From contig JAWRVZ010000139.1 of assembly GCA_037043235.1 (NCBI GenBank), forward strand, positions 324,501-388,500: DNA of 64,000 nucleotides, given 5' to 3'. This DNA is from Rhodeus uyekii (Eukaryota > Chordata > Actinopteri > Cypriniformes > Acheilognathidae). Made by a program: the position numbers and the translations under genes. Shown piece by piece: positions 1 through 11,611 of the stretch. Below the pieces are notes generated by a model. It made no database searches and had not been told where the DNA came from. It saw nothing but the letters and a program-made list of their open reading frames with translations. How positions within the stretch are numbered: position 1 is the stretch's first letter; every line of letters begins with the position of its first letter.

Positions 1-427
1 TACATAAATTATACTTAATCCCATAAACTGGGATCTCCGTGCATTACAACGCAGTACTATCACGTGTCCGTCATGCCTCTGTTTACATCCTGGTTCCTCC
101 TATGATCTCCCAGTTTTTCTCCACTCACCTGTCTCATCGTCATCACCTCTTTAGTCTTGTCAGCTGTGTCTTATTCCCTTATCAGCCCTTGTACTATCAC
201 TAGTACTACCAAACATACGCATCTACACAGTGTCGATGCGTATGTTTGGAGTTGTGTTTCTGCCCGTGTCACTTGCCATTGACCTGGATACTAGTTTTTC
301 AAAGAACATGCCTTTTTGTTTGTATTTTGAAAGTGTTTGTTTGAGTTATATTATTAAAAGTGATATCAGTTATTCCTGTGTTCTGCACCTTCTTCCTCAT
401 CCTCCTAAACACCAAACCCTGACAGAT
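1..427 (+). repeat. LTR-like sequence (Ty3/gypsy-type, left end outside window)
   Basis: A T/C-rich stretch ends in an AACCCTGACA-type sequence directly before a short ATG-GATCCG reading frame. That arrangement matches the 3' end of a fish Ty3/gypsy LTR followed by the gag start. The left LTR boundary and any target duplication are not visible, so the call rests on general resemblance and on the gag-like sequence next to it. Confidence 0.3.
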
Positions 428-429
428 TG

Positions 430-660
430 ATGGATCCGGCTAGTCACCACCTAAAGACTAAAAAGAGCTTGTGAAGATGAATTATTACGCCAACCAATTC
501 TCTGCAATAACCTGTACAGGCCAGGAGTATAAAGACTTTGTAGTGGACTTCTGCCATATTGCCGCCATCACTCCACTCCAATTGGGGCAAATTACCACCA
601 TGCAGACACCACAGGACTGAACTGTCGGGAAGCCGTTCTTAGGCGTCTGGAGAGTGTATA
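430..660 (+). pseudogene. Degenerate gag-like fragment of a gypsy-type retroelement
   Basis: The ATG at 430 opens a 14-codon frame beginning MDPAS that stops at 474. From about 481 another frame reads NYYANQFSAIT, then EYKDFVVDFCHIAAITPL. The pattern of hydrophobic residues and the FVVxFCxxAAxTPL core resemble gypsy Gag proteins of fish retroelements. Frameshifts and stops make it non-functional. No protease or reverse transcriptase follows, so the element is truncated or rearranged into the minisatellite downstream. Confidence 0.35.
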
Positions 661-689
661 CCTGTGGTTTCTGATCCAAGCAGAAACCA

Positions 690-1040
690 AACCTGTCAGC
701 ACCAGCACCCGTTACTCGTCAGACTGCACCAGCGACCTCTGCTCATCAGTCTGTACCAGTGCCCGTTATTTGTCAGTCAACAGCAGTGTCTACTATTTGT
801 TAGTCTGCACCAGCGCCCGCTGCTCGTTAGTCTCTTCTGTGTGCTTTCCTGTGCCCGAACCTTCTCCTGTCTGCCCTCCTATGCCCGAGCCTTCTATCGT
901 GCGTCCTCCTGTGCCCGGGCCTTCTCCCATGCGCTCTCCTGTGCCCAAGCCTTCTCCCGTGTGCCCTCCTGTGTCCCAGCCCTTTCCAGTGCCCAAGCCC
1001 TCTCCCGAGTGCCCTCTAGTGCCCAAACGTGCTACTAAGC
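690..1040 (+). repeat. Proline-rich minisatellite (27- and 30-bp units)
   Basis: From about 845 to 990 a 30-bp unit of the type CTCCTGTGCCCAAGCCTTCT plus ten more bases repeats with small changes. Because 30 is a multiple of three, one frame reads a decapeptide repeat (PPVPKPSPVC-like). From about 700 to 840 a related ~27-bp unit (CACCAGCGCCCGCTGCTCGT-like) repeats. No gene is supported around it; the open frames on both strands result from the repeat period. Confidence 0.7.
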
Positions 1041-1349
1041 GCCCACTAGTGCCCAATCCCTTACCAGCCCCCAAACCTGATATTGAATTCCTGTTTGTCC
1101 CCAAATTGAAATTTTGCACAGTTACCTGTCTCTGAACCCACTCCAAAGTGCCATCTAGCCCCGGAAAGGAACACCCCTTTATCCCAGGAAAAGGAATGAC
1201 CCATGACTGGCAATGAAGGCACTTGGCTCCCATACTCCCGGTGCCACCCTGGACTCCCGTGCTCCCGGGCACCATCCTAGAGACCTCCTTGACAGGTCCC
1301 TGTTATTTAATGCTCCTGTTCCTCTGTCTTGTCATCCTCCTTCAGTCGC

Positions 1350-1384
1350 ACACCTCCCCCCCACCCCCCACCCCCCCGCGCCGC
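1350..1384. repeat. C-rich low-complexity tract
   Basis: Runs of C broken by single A residues, ending in CGCGCC. Simple sequence, no further function seen. Confidence 0.8.
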
Positions 1385-1590
1385 CCTGAGATGTCCCTGA
1401 CAAATACACTGTCTTTCTTTAATATAAGAATATTTTTATATACTAGTCTAAGCCAGTGTAAAAACGTAATATTTAAGCTAGCCAACTGAAACAAAATACA
1501 TACTCTTGAATTCAGTAACTGAGTACAGTGAATATGTTTAACCAGTTCAAAGATCATTAATATATTATGTTTTTGCACTCGCTGGCAACT

Positions 1591-1860
1591 TTATTAGGTA
1601 TATGTTGCTCGTACTGGGTTGGATCCCTTTCTGTCTTCATAACTGCATTCATTCTTCATTGCACATATTCAGCAAGGTGCTGGAAACATTCATATTGATT
1701 CCATATTATCATGATAGCATCACAGAGATGTATCCCCTGTTCCAGCACTGGACTGAGATCTGGTGACTGTGGATGCCATTTGAGATTAGTGAACTGTAAT
1801 GTTCAAGAAAGCAGTTTGAGATGATTTGAGCTTTGTGACATGAAAAGGATGAAACAATGC
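1591..1860 (-). repeat. Dispersed repeat, possible Tc1/mariner-type transposase relic
   Basis: The stretch beginning GGCAACTTTATTAGGTATAT and containing GATCTGGTGACTGTGGATGC resembles, on the minus strand, a decayed transposon tail seen widely in fish genomes (a CCACAGTCACCAGATCTC-type sequence). It has no open frame of useful length and no terminal repeats could be assigned. The family call is weak. Confidence 0.25.
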
Positions 1861-2579
1861 TCAATTGGTACTAAGGAGCCCAAAGTGTACCAAGAAAATA
1901 TATATAGCACACCATTACACAAGCAGCACCCTGAACCGCTGATATGAGGCAGGATGATATGAGTCATCTGCGTCTGTAGCTTGTCTGCTTCAAGGTTTGA
2001 CATGTTGTGTGTTCAGAGATGCTCTTCTTGTGACCTCGGCTGTAACAAGTGCTTGTTTGAGTCACTATTGCCTTTCTATTAACTCAAACCAGTCTCCTTC
2101 TCCTTTCTCCTTCGACATCAACAAGGCATTTATATACATACAATCCAAACCTTGAGCAGGCGAATAGTCCAGACAAGAGTGACACCGAATCCAAGGCATA
2201 TAAATGCCTAATCCAAGGCATACAGAGAAAAGCAAGAGTATAAAAACCACATCTAGCAAGACCAGAAATCTCTATAACACACTCACAATGACTAACCAAG
2301 CCTGACTGAAAACCAAGGGCTTAAAATCATAGAGCACTGAGTAGATTATTAACAATGGCTGAAACTAATTACGACGACTATGGTAACCGATATAACAACA
2401 CAGAGAAATGGAAACCAAACACAGGTCTTAAAAAACACAACACACAAAAACCAGGATCATGACATTTCAAGATTAAACTTCTGTGTTAAACTGTGTGTGT
2501 GTTTGTGTGTGTGTAAACACAGTTTAATCTTAATACATAAATGGCATTCACAAAATAAATGGCTCCTTATGTCATAAAC
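1861..2579. other. Unassigned intergenic sequence with a short TG run
   Basis: No supportable gene. A (TG)n-type run lies near 2490-2513. The several 60-70 residue frames on both strands lack recognisable domains. Confidence 0.5.
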
Positions 2580-3382
2580 TTAAAGGTATAGTAGGTAACT
2601 TCGGAGAGGCTAACAATTGCACACTAGCTTTGAAAGCAAGAGATCCCACCCTCCCATCAGAGCGTCTCCAACGCCACGACTCCTTCAAAACACAAGAACA
2701 CACACAGAAGAGTCTGCAAAGCATCACAATTAAATTACCTCATGTTTCAAAACTCATAGCAGTACAATAATAATGAACATAAACAACCTACAGAGCTCTG
2801 ACTTGTACCACCTGACTGCTGCAGATTCATTTCACTGTTGACTGCAGAAATGCATAAATCCGAGTCTGAGGATGCGAGCAGCTCTGGGTGTAAAGTCACG
2901 GGTTGCCACCTCATGCCGTGAACAAAGCATAGGTCAAGAGGAACTGTAAAAGGCAGCTGATGTTTGTTAGTGCTGCTCTGTGACTGTCTGTCTACAGTTC
3001 TGCATAGGCTTACAGAACGAGCTGATGACGTTGATGTCTGAGGTGTGAAAATATATATGTTGACAGACAGGTATGCTTGAATGCAATGATGTACAAACAT
3101 TTTTTGGTCCCGAGACTTCCACTGACTATATATGTAAAATGTAATATATATACAGTGGAGTCCACTTATCTCGACCTCAGTTAACTCGCCAACCCTGTTA
3201 TGTCGACGTTTTTGAAGTGGAACCGCCAAACTCCCTATTTGTCTTAGCATTTTCTTATCAGTTATGTCGATTCTTTTATGTCATATTTTTAATATCTCGA
3301 GCACAAAAGAGGGACAAATTCACCACTTCACATGGTTATCTCGTGACTAATGAGTGTACCGAGTTCACTGTGCATGCGCTGA

Positions 3383-3516
3383 GTTTGCGTTGATGCTTCA
3401 CTCGTGGAAGTGGCGGAAAAATCAAGCGTTGCAGATGCTATCTTGGAAGATGCACAGGAGTTCACCTTCACTGTCCAGGAATTCCCCGATTACATTGACA
3501 TCAACACCGTTAAATG
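3383..3516 (+). pseudogene. ORF fragment interrupted by the trimer
   Basis: A frame open from 3383 ends with FPDYIDINTVK and is cut by the insertion at aaatg (3512-3516). Across the insertion the same frame would continue for a few codons from 23101 to a TGA at 23120-23122. Position near the end of a pogo-like element suggests a leftover of its transposase C-terminus, but no transposase motif is present. Confidence 0.35.
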
Positions 3517-3741
3517 ATGTTTTATTAACAAAGTTCGGGAGGAGCACGTTCAAATGATTAATACAATCAACACGTCATCAGCAATTACTCCTCATCCTAT
3601 CAGCAGGAGAGGAAGTACGTATATATAGACACGTTTGACTCACCTACAGCTCTTTGACATTTTTCGGCAGCTCGACAGTTTACGGCATTGTGGCTCCGCC
3701 TTCTGGTCGCCATACACCCGAAATTGAGCTCCACTCGTTAG

Positions 3742-3804
3742 ATGGATTCTCCACGAAAACCTCCGGACCCAGTAGCGATCCTCATCCGCTCAACACCATG
3801 CTAA
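3742..3804 (+). other. Short ATG frame near the unit 5' end
   Basis: The first ATG after the TATA-like stretch gives a 20-codon frame (MDSPRKPPDPVAVLIRSTPC, stop TAA). It is repeated at 9776 and 16496. It could be a remnant of a gag-type start in the ancestral element. There is no independent evidence of translation. Confidence 0.25.
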
Positions 3805-4631
3805 CTATATTATATCACCCTCAGCAATACATCACGGGTGCCAGACCAAACAAACGGGTCCTAAGCAACAACAAGCAACGCACAGTAAGACTTGAGGCCG
3901 TTCTCGCCACCAAGTAAACATCCGTATCCAGCAGCTCTACATCGGCTGTTAATCGCTCCTGCCATTGAGAAAGGACGATAAAGCTGGCCGAGCTACACGC
4001 TCGACTCTCAGGCAATGCCGCTTTCTTCCTGCTAGCCAGGCCGCCGCCGCTGCCGCGAGCCTCAGCAGACCGCGCTGCAGCTTCAGCTCACACTCTCTCT
4101 GTCCGTCAGCTCACACAAACAAGAGCAGCTGTAATCCTTCCCGGCGCTTTTATTTCTGCATCACTAAATCACGAGCAGTTGTGCCCTCTCAATACTACTG
4201 TTCCGGGGAACCCACGTCTGAGATGTGATTGTTCTAAAGTAACGCGCTGCTTCCTCGCAACTCAAGCAGTAGCGCGCACCGAAGCCAGATCGCGCGCAGT
4301 ACAGTCCGATCGCACGCGCCACTTCAGATCGCGCGCTCAGCCGCCCACACAAGAATCAAGCACTTATTGCCAACGCTGCCTTGTTGTTTCAACTTAATCG
4401 GCTATTAAGTGGACTCGCTGAAAAGAAACCATATGCACTTTCTATTTCAAAGTAATTCTTTGCCTTCACTGTTTCAATCCTTTAAGTCCAAGATAAGCTT
4501 TATAAGTCTATGATATTTGGATGAACCCCTGCTCAGGGTTTACTCAAAAACAATAAGTTTGTGAACTTTCATAAACTTTGATATTTCGATTTCCAACAGG
4601 TAAGTTTGTTTTGAAATTAAATATGCAACAT

Positions 4632-4790
4632 GCATCTGATATAAATTCAACTGTCAATATTATAATTGAAAGGTTTTACTTACGGAAATCAATGTTTTTA
4701 CAAACCATATTGATTGTTTTTGTTGTTGTTTCTCGCGTGTATTTAGACGTCTGTAATCAAAATAATTCAAGAGATTGAAACACTGAACAG
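4632..4790 (+). repeat. Internal direct repeat, copy a (unit 1)
   Basis: This 159-bp segment (starting GCATCTGATATAAATTCAAC, ending CACTGAACAG) recurs in diverged, shortened form at 7855-7994, between blocks of VNTR A. The arrangement is present in all three units (copy a again at 10666 and 17386). Confidence 0.75.
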
Positions 4791-4892
4791 CAACAAGCTT
4801 TGAGCGCTTTCTCTGGCTCAGCGCCAGCCAATGTGTTCAAAATTTAGCAGGCGATCATGTGATGCCCCGCCTTTCGCCACATTGTCCAAAAC

Positions 4893-5577
4893 CAGGGGCG
4901 GCCAACCCGCATGCGGCTCTGACTGCTCTTTCGCGGCTCTCATCCGGCCCGCTGAGACCTTTTGTCTACAAAACATAAATTTACATGTATCCTGCCAAGG
5001 TCAGCCGCCGCTCACGTGGACACGATGTTTTTACCGAATTCAAATAGAGGCGCGCAGAAGCGCGTTCCCTTTCGAGAGTAGGAACGAGATGTTTAATGAA
5101 ACTCATTTGGGAACTCCTCCCCTTCACGTCATTTCTGAAAATTTATGGATAACAGCAGTTGACAACTGGCCAATCGTAGCGCGATGCAGATCCGGCTGCC
5201 AGACGGTATAAATATCTTAAATAGCATTTCCTTCATACTTCTCTAAACGGAATATGATTAAATTACAGAGGTTACGATAGTAACCGGAGACGTTTTCCAA
5301 CCGATCACTACATTACCAAGGCTGCTTACTTTTATACTTCCTGTCACCGTCAATGAGATGATATATCGTTTTCCCGCATATATAATTCACAGACGCATTG
5401 TCTCTGCATGCTTGTATAGCTCGTGGGGTGCCATATGTAAAAAATGAGCGATATATGTGCGAGACCTTCTAATGTCAAAAACCCCATCAACAAATGCGAA
5501 TTTAACAGTCTGTCATGCGGCTCTCCGCAGCCATGAGCTTATTTCGAGGCTCATGCTGAACAGGTTGGCCACCCCTG
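4893..5577. mobile_element. hAT-like MITE inside unit 1
   Basis: Left end CAGGGGCGGCCAACCCGCAT; reverse complement of the right end CAGGGGTGGCCAACCTGTTC. Fourteen of the first 15 bases match. The flanking 8-mers tccaaaac (4885-4892) and tccaagat (5578-5585) agree at 6 of 8 positions, consistent with an aged hAT target duplication. 685 bp, non-coding. Confidence 0.65.
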
Positions 5578-6446
5578 TCCAAGATTGAGATGTACCAGTT
5601 TCACGATAAACTCTTCCTCTCAAGTTCCTTCACTGTATCCCACTGTCGAAAGGAGCTCATGCACTCAACAAACACTGCAACCAAGCCTCCAACAACACCA
5701 CGCGGTCGCCAGCTCTTCCGCTCCGTTGTCGCACCCTATGACGCCGAGGCTTGCCTTCACCTCCACCATCAAGACATCCACCTTCTTCTTGCCCAACTTC
5801 CTACGACACCTCAGCACTCGTATCAATAGTAAAGGCGGACGACCAAAGCAAATTAACTAGAATAGGTCTCGCTCCAGTCAGCTGTACCATCTCCAAATCA
5901 ACTCTACCTTCAAAATGTCTCAAACGTACGTTCCTTAAATCTTCATATCTCTCCCTTGCAAATCCAGATTTCCAAGCGTTAAGACGCAGCAGCACTGCAG
6001 TTTTCCAGCACTGCACCTCACATGCCAGCACCTAGCGACAAACGCCGCCCCTTAAGTGCGAGCTTGCCTCCGCCAGCGGTGCAGGGTTAGCAACGGCAGC
6101 ACGTACCTAACCTTTCCCCTACGTTAGGCCTGCAGCCCGGCCTTCCGATCCTAGCGTGAGGCTGCCTCCGCAAGTGGCTTCGCCCCTGGCCTTTCCCACC
6201 TAATTCTCTCCACCAGGCTAATTCTCCTTTCATCCCGTTCTCTGCTATGCCATTCCACAAACACTGCCGCTTAGAACCACCTCTGTCGCCAACAACAGTT
6301 GAACGCAAATCCCAACTAAAGTTAAGGCTGCTGCCACCAGAGGTGGACCTATTCCCAACCAGTACATCAATACTCAGAGTTGATATTTATCGACGCTAAA
6401 CGTTCATTCTTCAAGCTTTCGCTTCAAACCACTCCCTCGGAGGATT

Positions 6447-6488
6447 ACATGTGGAGTGGAAAAGTTCAAGACTTTCCACTCCACATGT
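6447..6488. repeat. 42-bp palindrome (16-bp arms, 10-base loop)
   Basis: ACATGTGGAGTGGAAA is followed ten bases later by its perfect reverse complement. It is conserved without change at 12481-12522 and 19201-19242. It could form a stable hairpin in RNA or cruciform in DNA; the role is unknown. Confidence 0.85.
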
Positions 6489-7712
6489 GGTCTGCTCCTC
6501 ATGGTCTCTACCCACTACCACCGACTCGTATTGCATTCCAATAACACCAAGAACTTCCAAGCCAGCTTCACCATGGGTTACCTAGGCGAAATCTACTTCT
6601 CACTACCGAAACCTAATCCTCTGCTCATCAAAGGTATATCAAGAACGCAACCCACCAGCTCAGACACCAGACAATCAATCATGTTGGAAATCCGTACCCC
6701 TACTCTCCGCCAAGGATTCTACCCAAATGTCGTCCGACCACTCAACGCCATGGTCGAGCCATATAGATTCCAGTTCCTCTGATTCTATCACATCCAACCT
6801 TAATCCAAATCCGTCCATATTCTGACTCGTCAGCGCCGCACAACGAAAGTAAGAGAGACCAAACTGTAAGGCTTTTACTCCAACAGCAACAATCCTTCGT
6901 TGCCAACCTTCATTTAAGAGATCAGGCCAAACTCCCATCCGACCCACTCTTCACAGAAGACTTAAATCACCCCACCACATGCCGCGTCCCAAAACCTGCA
7001 GATCCAAGCACTGGGCCGCAGGTCATCGGAAGCTTCAGGAGTTACATTCGATCAAATCAGTCTCCCCAGAAATGGCTTTCACCGCCACAAGAGACAACAG
7101 AAGTCGAGGAAATGGACAATCTCCATCATCCAACTCGCGATTAGTTCAGAGGAAGTTCTCCTTTCCCGCTGTAGTGATGCACCTCCACACTCCCGCATGA
7201 GCTCAGTTCAAATGGAAATTATTCCACTGCCGCCTCCATTGCCACAGCAATGATGTTCCCCCACACTCCCGCAGGAGTCAGCAAAGGGGGAAGTTTCCCA
7301 CTGCCGCAGCAGTGAAGCCACGTTCACACTGGCTTGGTTACCTCAGATGCTCATGACTCACCATCACATCCACTCAGCCTACTTTCATTTCAGAAACTCG
7401 CAGGCTAAACTCCCATCCATTCCACTCTCTATAGACGATTCCACCCCATTACAAATTCCGGTTCCAAACTTCTTAAAGCTACGCTACCCCAAACCGGATT
7501 CCCAACAGACCATTCATCCAGCCATCCTTTTCGCATAGGTGCAGCAACCACGGCCGTGCAAAGGCCTTTCCCAACAGTAAATACAAGCATTGCGCCGCTG
7601 GTCTCCAGAAGCTTTCAAGAGCCACATCAGACCAAACAGACCGCACATTCAAACAAGGTCTTCTGTTAAGCATCAGCTCCTCCCCACTTACAACTTCATG
7701 GCCACTGCTTCC

Positions 7713-8530
7713 ATTGCCGCAGCAGTGACGCTCCCGCAGGAGCAAGCTCTCTCTAACTCTCACTGCCGCAGCAGTGACGCTCCCGCAGGAGCAAGCACTC
7801 GCTAACTTCCACTGCCGCAGCAGTGACGCTCCCCCCAGGAGCCAGCTTCTAATTGCATATGATATAAATTCAACTGTCAATTCATAATTGAAAGGTTTCT
7901 TATGCTTTTACAAACCATACTGATTTTGTTATTTCTTGAGTGTATTTAGACGTCTGTAACCAAAATAATTTCAAGAGACTACAACACTGAACAGAACTCC
8001 CACTGCCGCAGCAGTGACGCTCCCGCAGGAGTAAGCTCTCTCTATCTTCCAGCTCTCTCTAACTTCCACTGCCGCAGCAGTGACGCTCCCGCAGGAGCAA
8101 GCTTCTAATTTCCACTGCCGCAGCAGTGACGCTCCCGCAGGAGCAAGCTCTCTCTATCTTCCAGCTCTCTCTAACTTCCACTGCCGCAGCAGTGACGCTC
8201 CCGCAGGAGCAAGCTTCTAATTCCACTGCCGCAGCAGTGACGCTCCCGCAGGAGCAAGCTTCTAATTTCCACTGCCGCAGCAGTGACGCTCCCGCAGGAG
8301 CAAGCCTCTAATTTCCACTGCCGCAGCAGTGACGCTCCCGCAGGAGCAAGCTTCTAATTTCCACTGCCGCAGCAGTGACGCTCCCGCAGGAGCAAGCTTC
8401 TAATTCCACTGCCGCAGCAGTGACGCTCCCGCAGGAGCAAGCTTCTAAATTCCACTGCCGCAGCAGTGACGCTCCCGCAGGAGCAAGCTTCTAATTTTCC
8501 ACTGCCGCAGCAGTGATGCTCCCGCAGGAG
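7713..8530 (+). repeat. VNTR A, twin-hairpin minisatellite, unit 1
   Basis: A core of about 35 bp repeats with spacers of TTCTAATTTCC or CTCTCTATCTTCCAGC type. The core is two adjacent 14-base hairpins, ACTGC-CGCA-GCAGT and GCTCC-CGCA-GGAGC, joined by GAC and followed by AAGC. The array is 818 bp in this unit, including the 140-bp inserted direct repeat. Degenerate single copies also lie upstream at about 7210-7350. Confidence 0.9.
7855..7994 (+). repeat. Internal direct repeat, copy b (unit 1)
   Basis: A diverged 140-bp copy of 4632-4790, sitting inside the VNTR A array. It shares TGATATAAATTCAACTGTCA and ATTTAGACGTCTGTAA and ends in the same ACACTGAACAG. Repeated at 13889-14028 and 20609-20748. 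Confidence 0.75.
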
Positions 8531-8603
8531 TTTCAGTTACAGGATCGATGTGCTTTCTTACTCCCCAAGGGAGCCATTCTTTCAATCAGTTCCACCACCA
8601 CAG

Positions 8604-9180
8604 CAGCGACGTACCTCTTTGGTCCTGCGGCGGAGGGGTTTTTTCGCTGCAGTGGTGGCGACGTGCCTCCTGCTGTCGCCGGGGCCCCAAGGGGTTTTCT
8701 CCTGCTGCGACGCTGACGTGCCTCCTGCCGCTTCAAGGGCCCAGAGGGGCTTTCCCCTGCTACGACGCTGACGTGCCTCCTGCCGCTGCAGGGGCCCAGA
8801 GGGGTTTCCCCTGCTACGACGTTGACGTGCCTCCTGCCGCTGAAAGGGCTCAGAGGGGCTTTCCCCTGCTACGACGCTGACGTACCACCTGCCGCTGCAG
8901 GGGCCCAGAGGGGTTTCCCCTGCTGTGACGTTGACGTGCCTCCTGCTGCTGTGGGGGCCCCGAGGGGTTTCCACTGCTACGGTAGTGACGTGCCTCCTGC
9001 TCCCACAGCGGCCCCGAGGGGTTTCCACCGTCACGGCGGCGATGTACCCCCTGCCTCCCGCAGCGGCCCCGAGGGGTTTCCACTGTCGCAGCGGCGATGT
9101 ACCTCCTGCCTCCCGCAGCGACCACGGGGGTTTCCCCTACCGCGGTGGCTTCATACCTCCCTTCTCCTATGGCAGCCAGG
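8604..9180 (+). repeat. VNTR B, ~54-bp GC-rich minisatellite, unit 1
   Basis: Units of about 54 bp contain GACGTGCCTCCTGC followed by GGCCCCGAGGGGTTTCC. The period is a multiple of three, so long open frames arise on both strands (an 18-residue repeat such as GDVPPAPTAAPRGF plus four residues on the plus strand). GAGGGGTTTCCCCT-type segments are themselves self-complementary. No start context, conserved domain or codon preference supports a protein. Confidence 0.85.
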
Positions 9181-10926
9181 GGAGTAGTTTCAGAGGTACC
9201 CCTCATACTCCCAGAAACAAAATTACACCCAATTCTCTTTCTGGCAACAAATTGAACAACAAACACATACCCAATGCTAAAGCCATATCATCCCCTCCGC
9301 ACCTCAAGCCCTCTACAGCAACATTCATCTGCCCTCCCGAACTCACAATCTACCCCCCCAGCTGTAACCTTGCAATTCTTTGGGGGGTCATCAAAATCTT
9401 CAGCGGCTGTCTGACTAGGTTGCAATTTTTGGGGGGAGTGCTCCAGGTTCGGGCTAACACCGAGCTCGGAGCCCTCTCCTCGGACAGCTCGCCAAATACG
9501 CTTACCATTCATTGCTCCTGAATCATTCGTAAGTGTGAACTCGTGAAATGATGTTTTATTAACAAAGTTCGGGAGGAGCACGTTCAAATGATTAATACAA
9601 TCAACACGTCATCAGCAATTACTCCTCATCCTATCAGCAGGAGAGGAAGTACGTATATATAGACACGTTTGACTCACCTACAGCTCTTTGACATTTTTCG
9701 GCAGCTCGACAGTTTACGGCATTGTGGCTCCGCCTTCTGGTCGCCATACACCCGAAATTGAGCTCCACTCGTTAGATGGATTCTCCACGAAAACCTCCGG
9801 ACCCAGTAGCGATCCTCATCCGCTCAACACCATGCTAACTATATTATATCACCCTCAGCAATACATCACGGGTGCCAGACCAAACAAACGGGTCCTAAGC
9901 AACAACAAGCAATGCACAGTAAGACTTGAGGCCGTTCTCGCCACCAAGTAAACATCCGTATCCAGCAGCTCTACATCGGCTGTTAATCGCTCCTGCCATT
10001 GAGAAAGGACGATAAAGCTGGCCGAGCTACACGCTCGACTCTCAGGCAATGCCGCTTTCTTCCTGCTAGCCAGGCCGCCGCCGCTGCCGCGAGCCTCAGC
10101 AGACCGCGCTGCAGCTTCAGCTCACACTCTCTCTGTCCGTCAGCTCACACAAACAAGAGCAGCTGTAATCCTTCCCGGCGCTTTTATTTCTGCATCACTA
10201 AATCACGAGCAGTTGTGCCCTCTCAATACTACTGTTCCGGGGAACCCACGTCTGAGATGTGATTGTTCTAAAGTAACGCGCTGCTTCCTCGCAACTCAAG
10301 CAGTAGCGCGCACCGAAGCCAGATCGCGCGCAGTACAGTCCGATCGCACGCGCCACTTCAGATCGCGCGCTCAGCCGCCCACACAAGAATCAAGCACTTA
10401 TTGCCAACGCTGCCTTGTTGTTTCAACTTAATCGGCTATTAAGTGGACTCGCTGAAAAGAAACCATATGCACTTTCTATTTCAAAGTAATTCTTTGCCTT
10501 CACTGTTTCAATCCTTTAAGTCCAAGATAAGCTTTATAAGTCTATGATATTTGGATGAACCCCTGCTCAGGGTTTACTCAAAAACAATAAGTTTGTGAAC
10601 TTTCATAAACTTTGATATTTCGATTTCCAACAGGTAAGTTTGTTTTGAAATTAAATATGCAACATGCATCTGATATAAATTCAACTGTCAATATTATAAT
10701 TGAAAGGTTTTACTTACGGAAATCAATGTTTTTACAAACCATATTGATTGTTTTTGTTGTTGTTTCTCGCGTGTATTTAGACGTCTGTAATCAAAATAAT
10801 TCAAGAGATTGAAACACTGAACAGCAACAAGCTTTGAGCGCTTTCTCTGGCTCAGCGCCAGCCAATGTGTTCAAAATTTAGCAGGCGATCATGTGATGCC
10901 CCGCCTTTCGCCACATTGTCCAAAAC

Positions 10927-11611
10927 CAGGGGCGGCCAACCCGCATGCGGCTCTGACTGCTCTTTCGCGGCTCTCATCCGGCCCGCTGAGACCTTTTGTC
11001 TACAAAACATAAATTTACATGTATCCTGCCAAGGTCAGCCGCCGCTCACGTGGACACGATGTTTTTACCGAATTCAAATAGAGGCGCGCAGAAGCGCGTT
11101 CCCTTTCGAGAGTAGGAACGAGATGTTTAATGAAACTCATTTGGGAACTCCTCCCCTTCACGTCATTTCTGAAAATTTATGGATAACAGCAGTTGACAAC
11201 TGGCCAATCGTAGCGCGATGCAGATCCGGCTGCCAGACGGTATAAATATCTTAAATAGCATTTCCTTCATACTTCTCTAAACGGAATATGATTAAATTAC
11301 AGAGGTTACGATAGTAACCGGAGACGTTTTCCAACCGATCACTACATTACCAAGGCTGCTTACTTTTATACTTCCTGTCACCGTCAATGAGATGATATAT
11401 CGTTTTCCCGCATATATAATTCACAGACGCATTGTCTCTGCATGCTTGTATAGCTCGTGGGGTGCCATATGTAAAAAATGAGCGATATATGTGCGAGACC
11501 TTCTAATGTCAAAAACCCCATCAACAAATGCGAATTTAACAGTCTGTCATGCGGCTCTCCGCAGCCATGAGCTTATTTCGAGGCTCATGCTGAACAGGTT
11601 GGCCACCCCTG
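10927..11611. mobile_element. hAT-like MITE inside unit 2
   Basis: Same element at the same position as in unit 1, so it entered before the units multiplied. Confidence 0.65.

Larger units (their letters stand above)
3517..9550 (+). mobile_element. Tandem unit 1 (6034 bp)
   Basis: First of three head-to-tail copies. Each starts ATGTTTTATTAACAAAGTTC and ends AAGTGTGAACTCGTGAAATG. In order it holds: a promoter-like stretch with TATATATAG near 3650; a short ATG frame at 3742; an embedded hAT-like MITE (4893-5577); a 42-bp palindrome (6447-6488); VNTR A (7713-8530) interrupted by a copied internal segment; and VNTR B (about 8604-9180). No reverse transcriptase, transposase or recombinase frame is recognisable. 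The organisation resembles a large non-autonomous retroelement, perhaps of the DIRS/Ngaro tyrosine-recombinase class; that class assignment is inference. Confidence 0.8.

Noticed and set aside
4831..5211. 126-residue ORF repeated in each unit as a conserved gene
   Set aside because: It starts in unit sequence and runs into the hAT-like MITE. Its threefold presence is only due to duplication of the unit.
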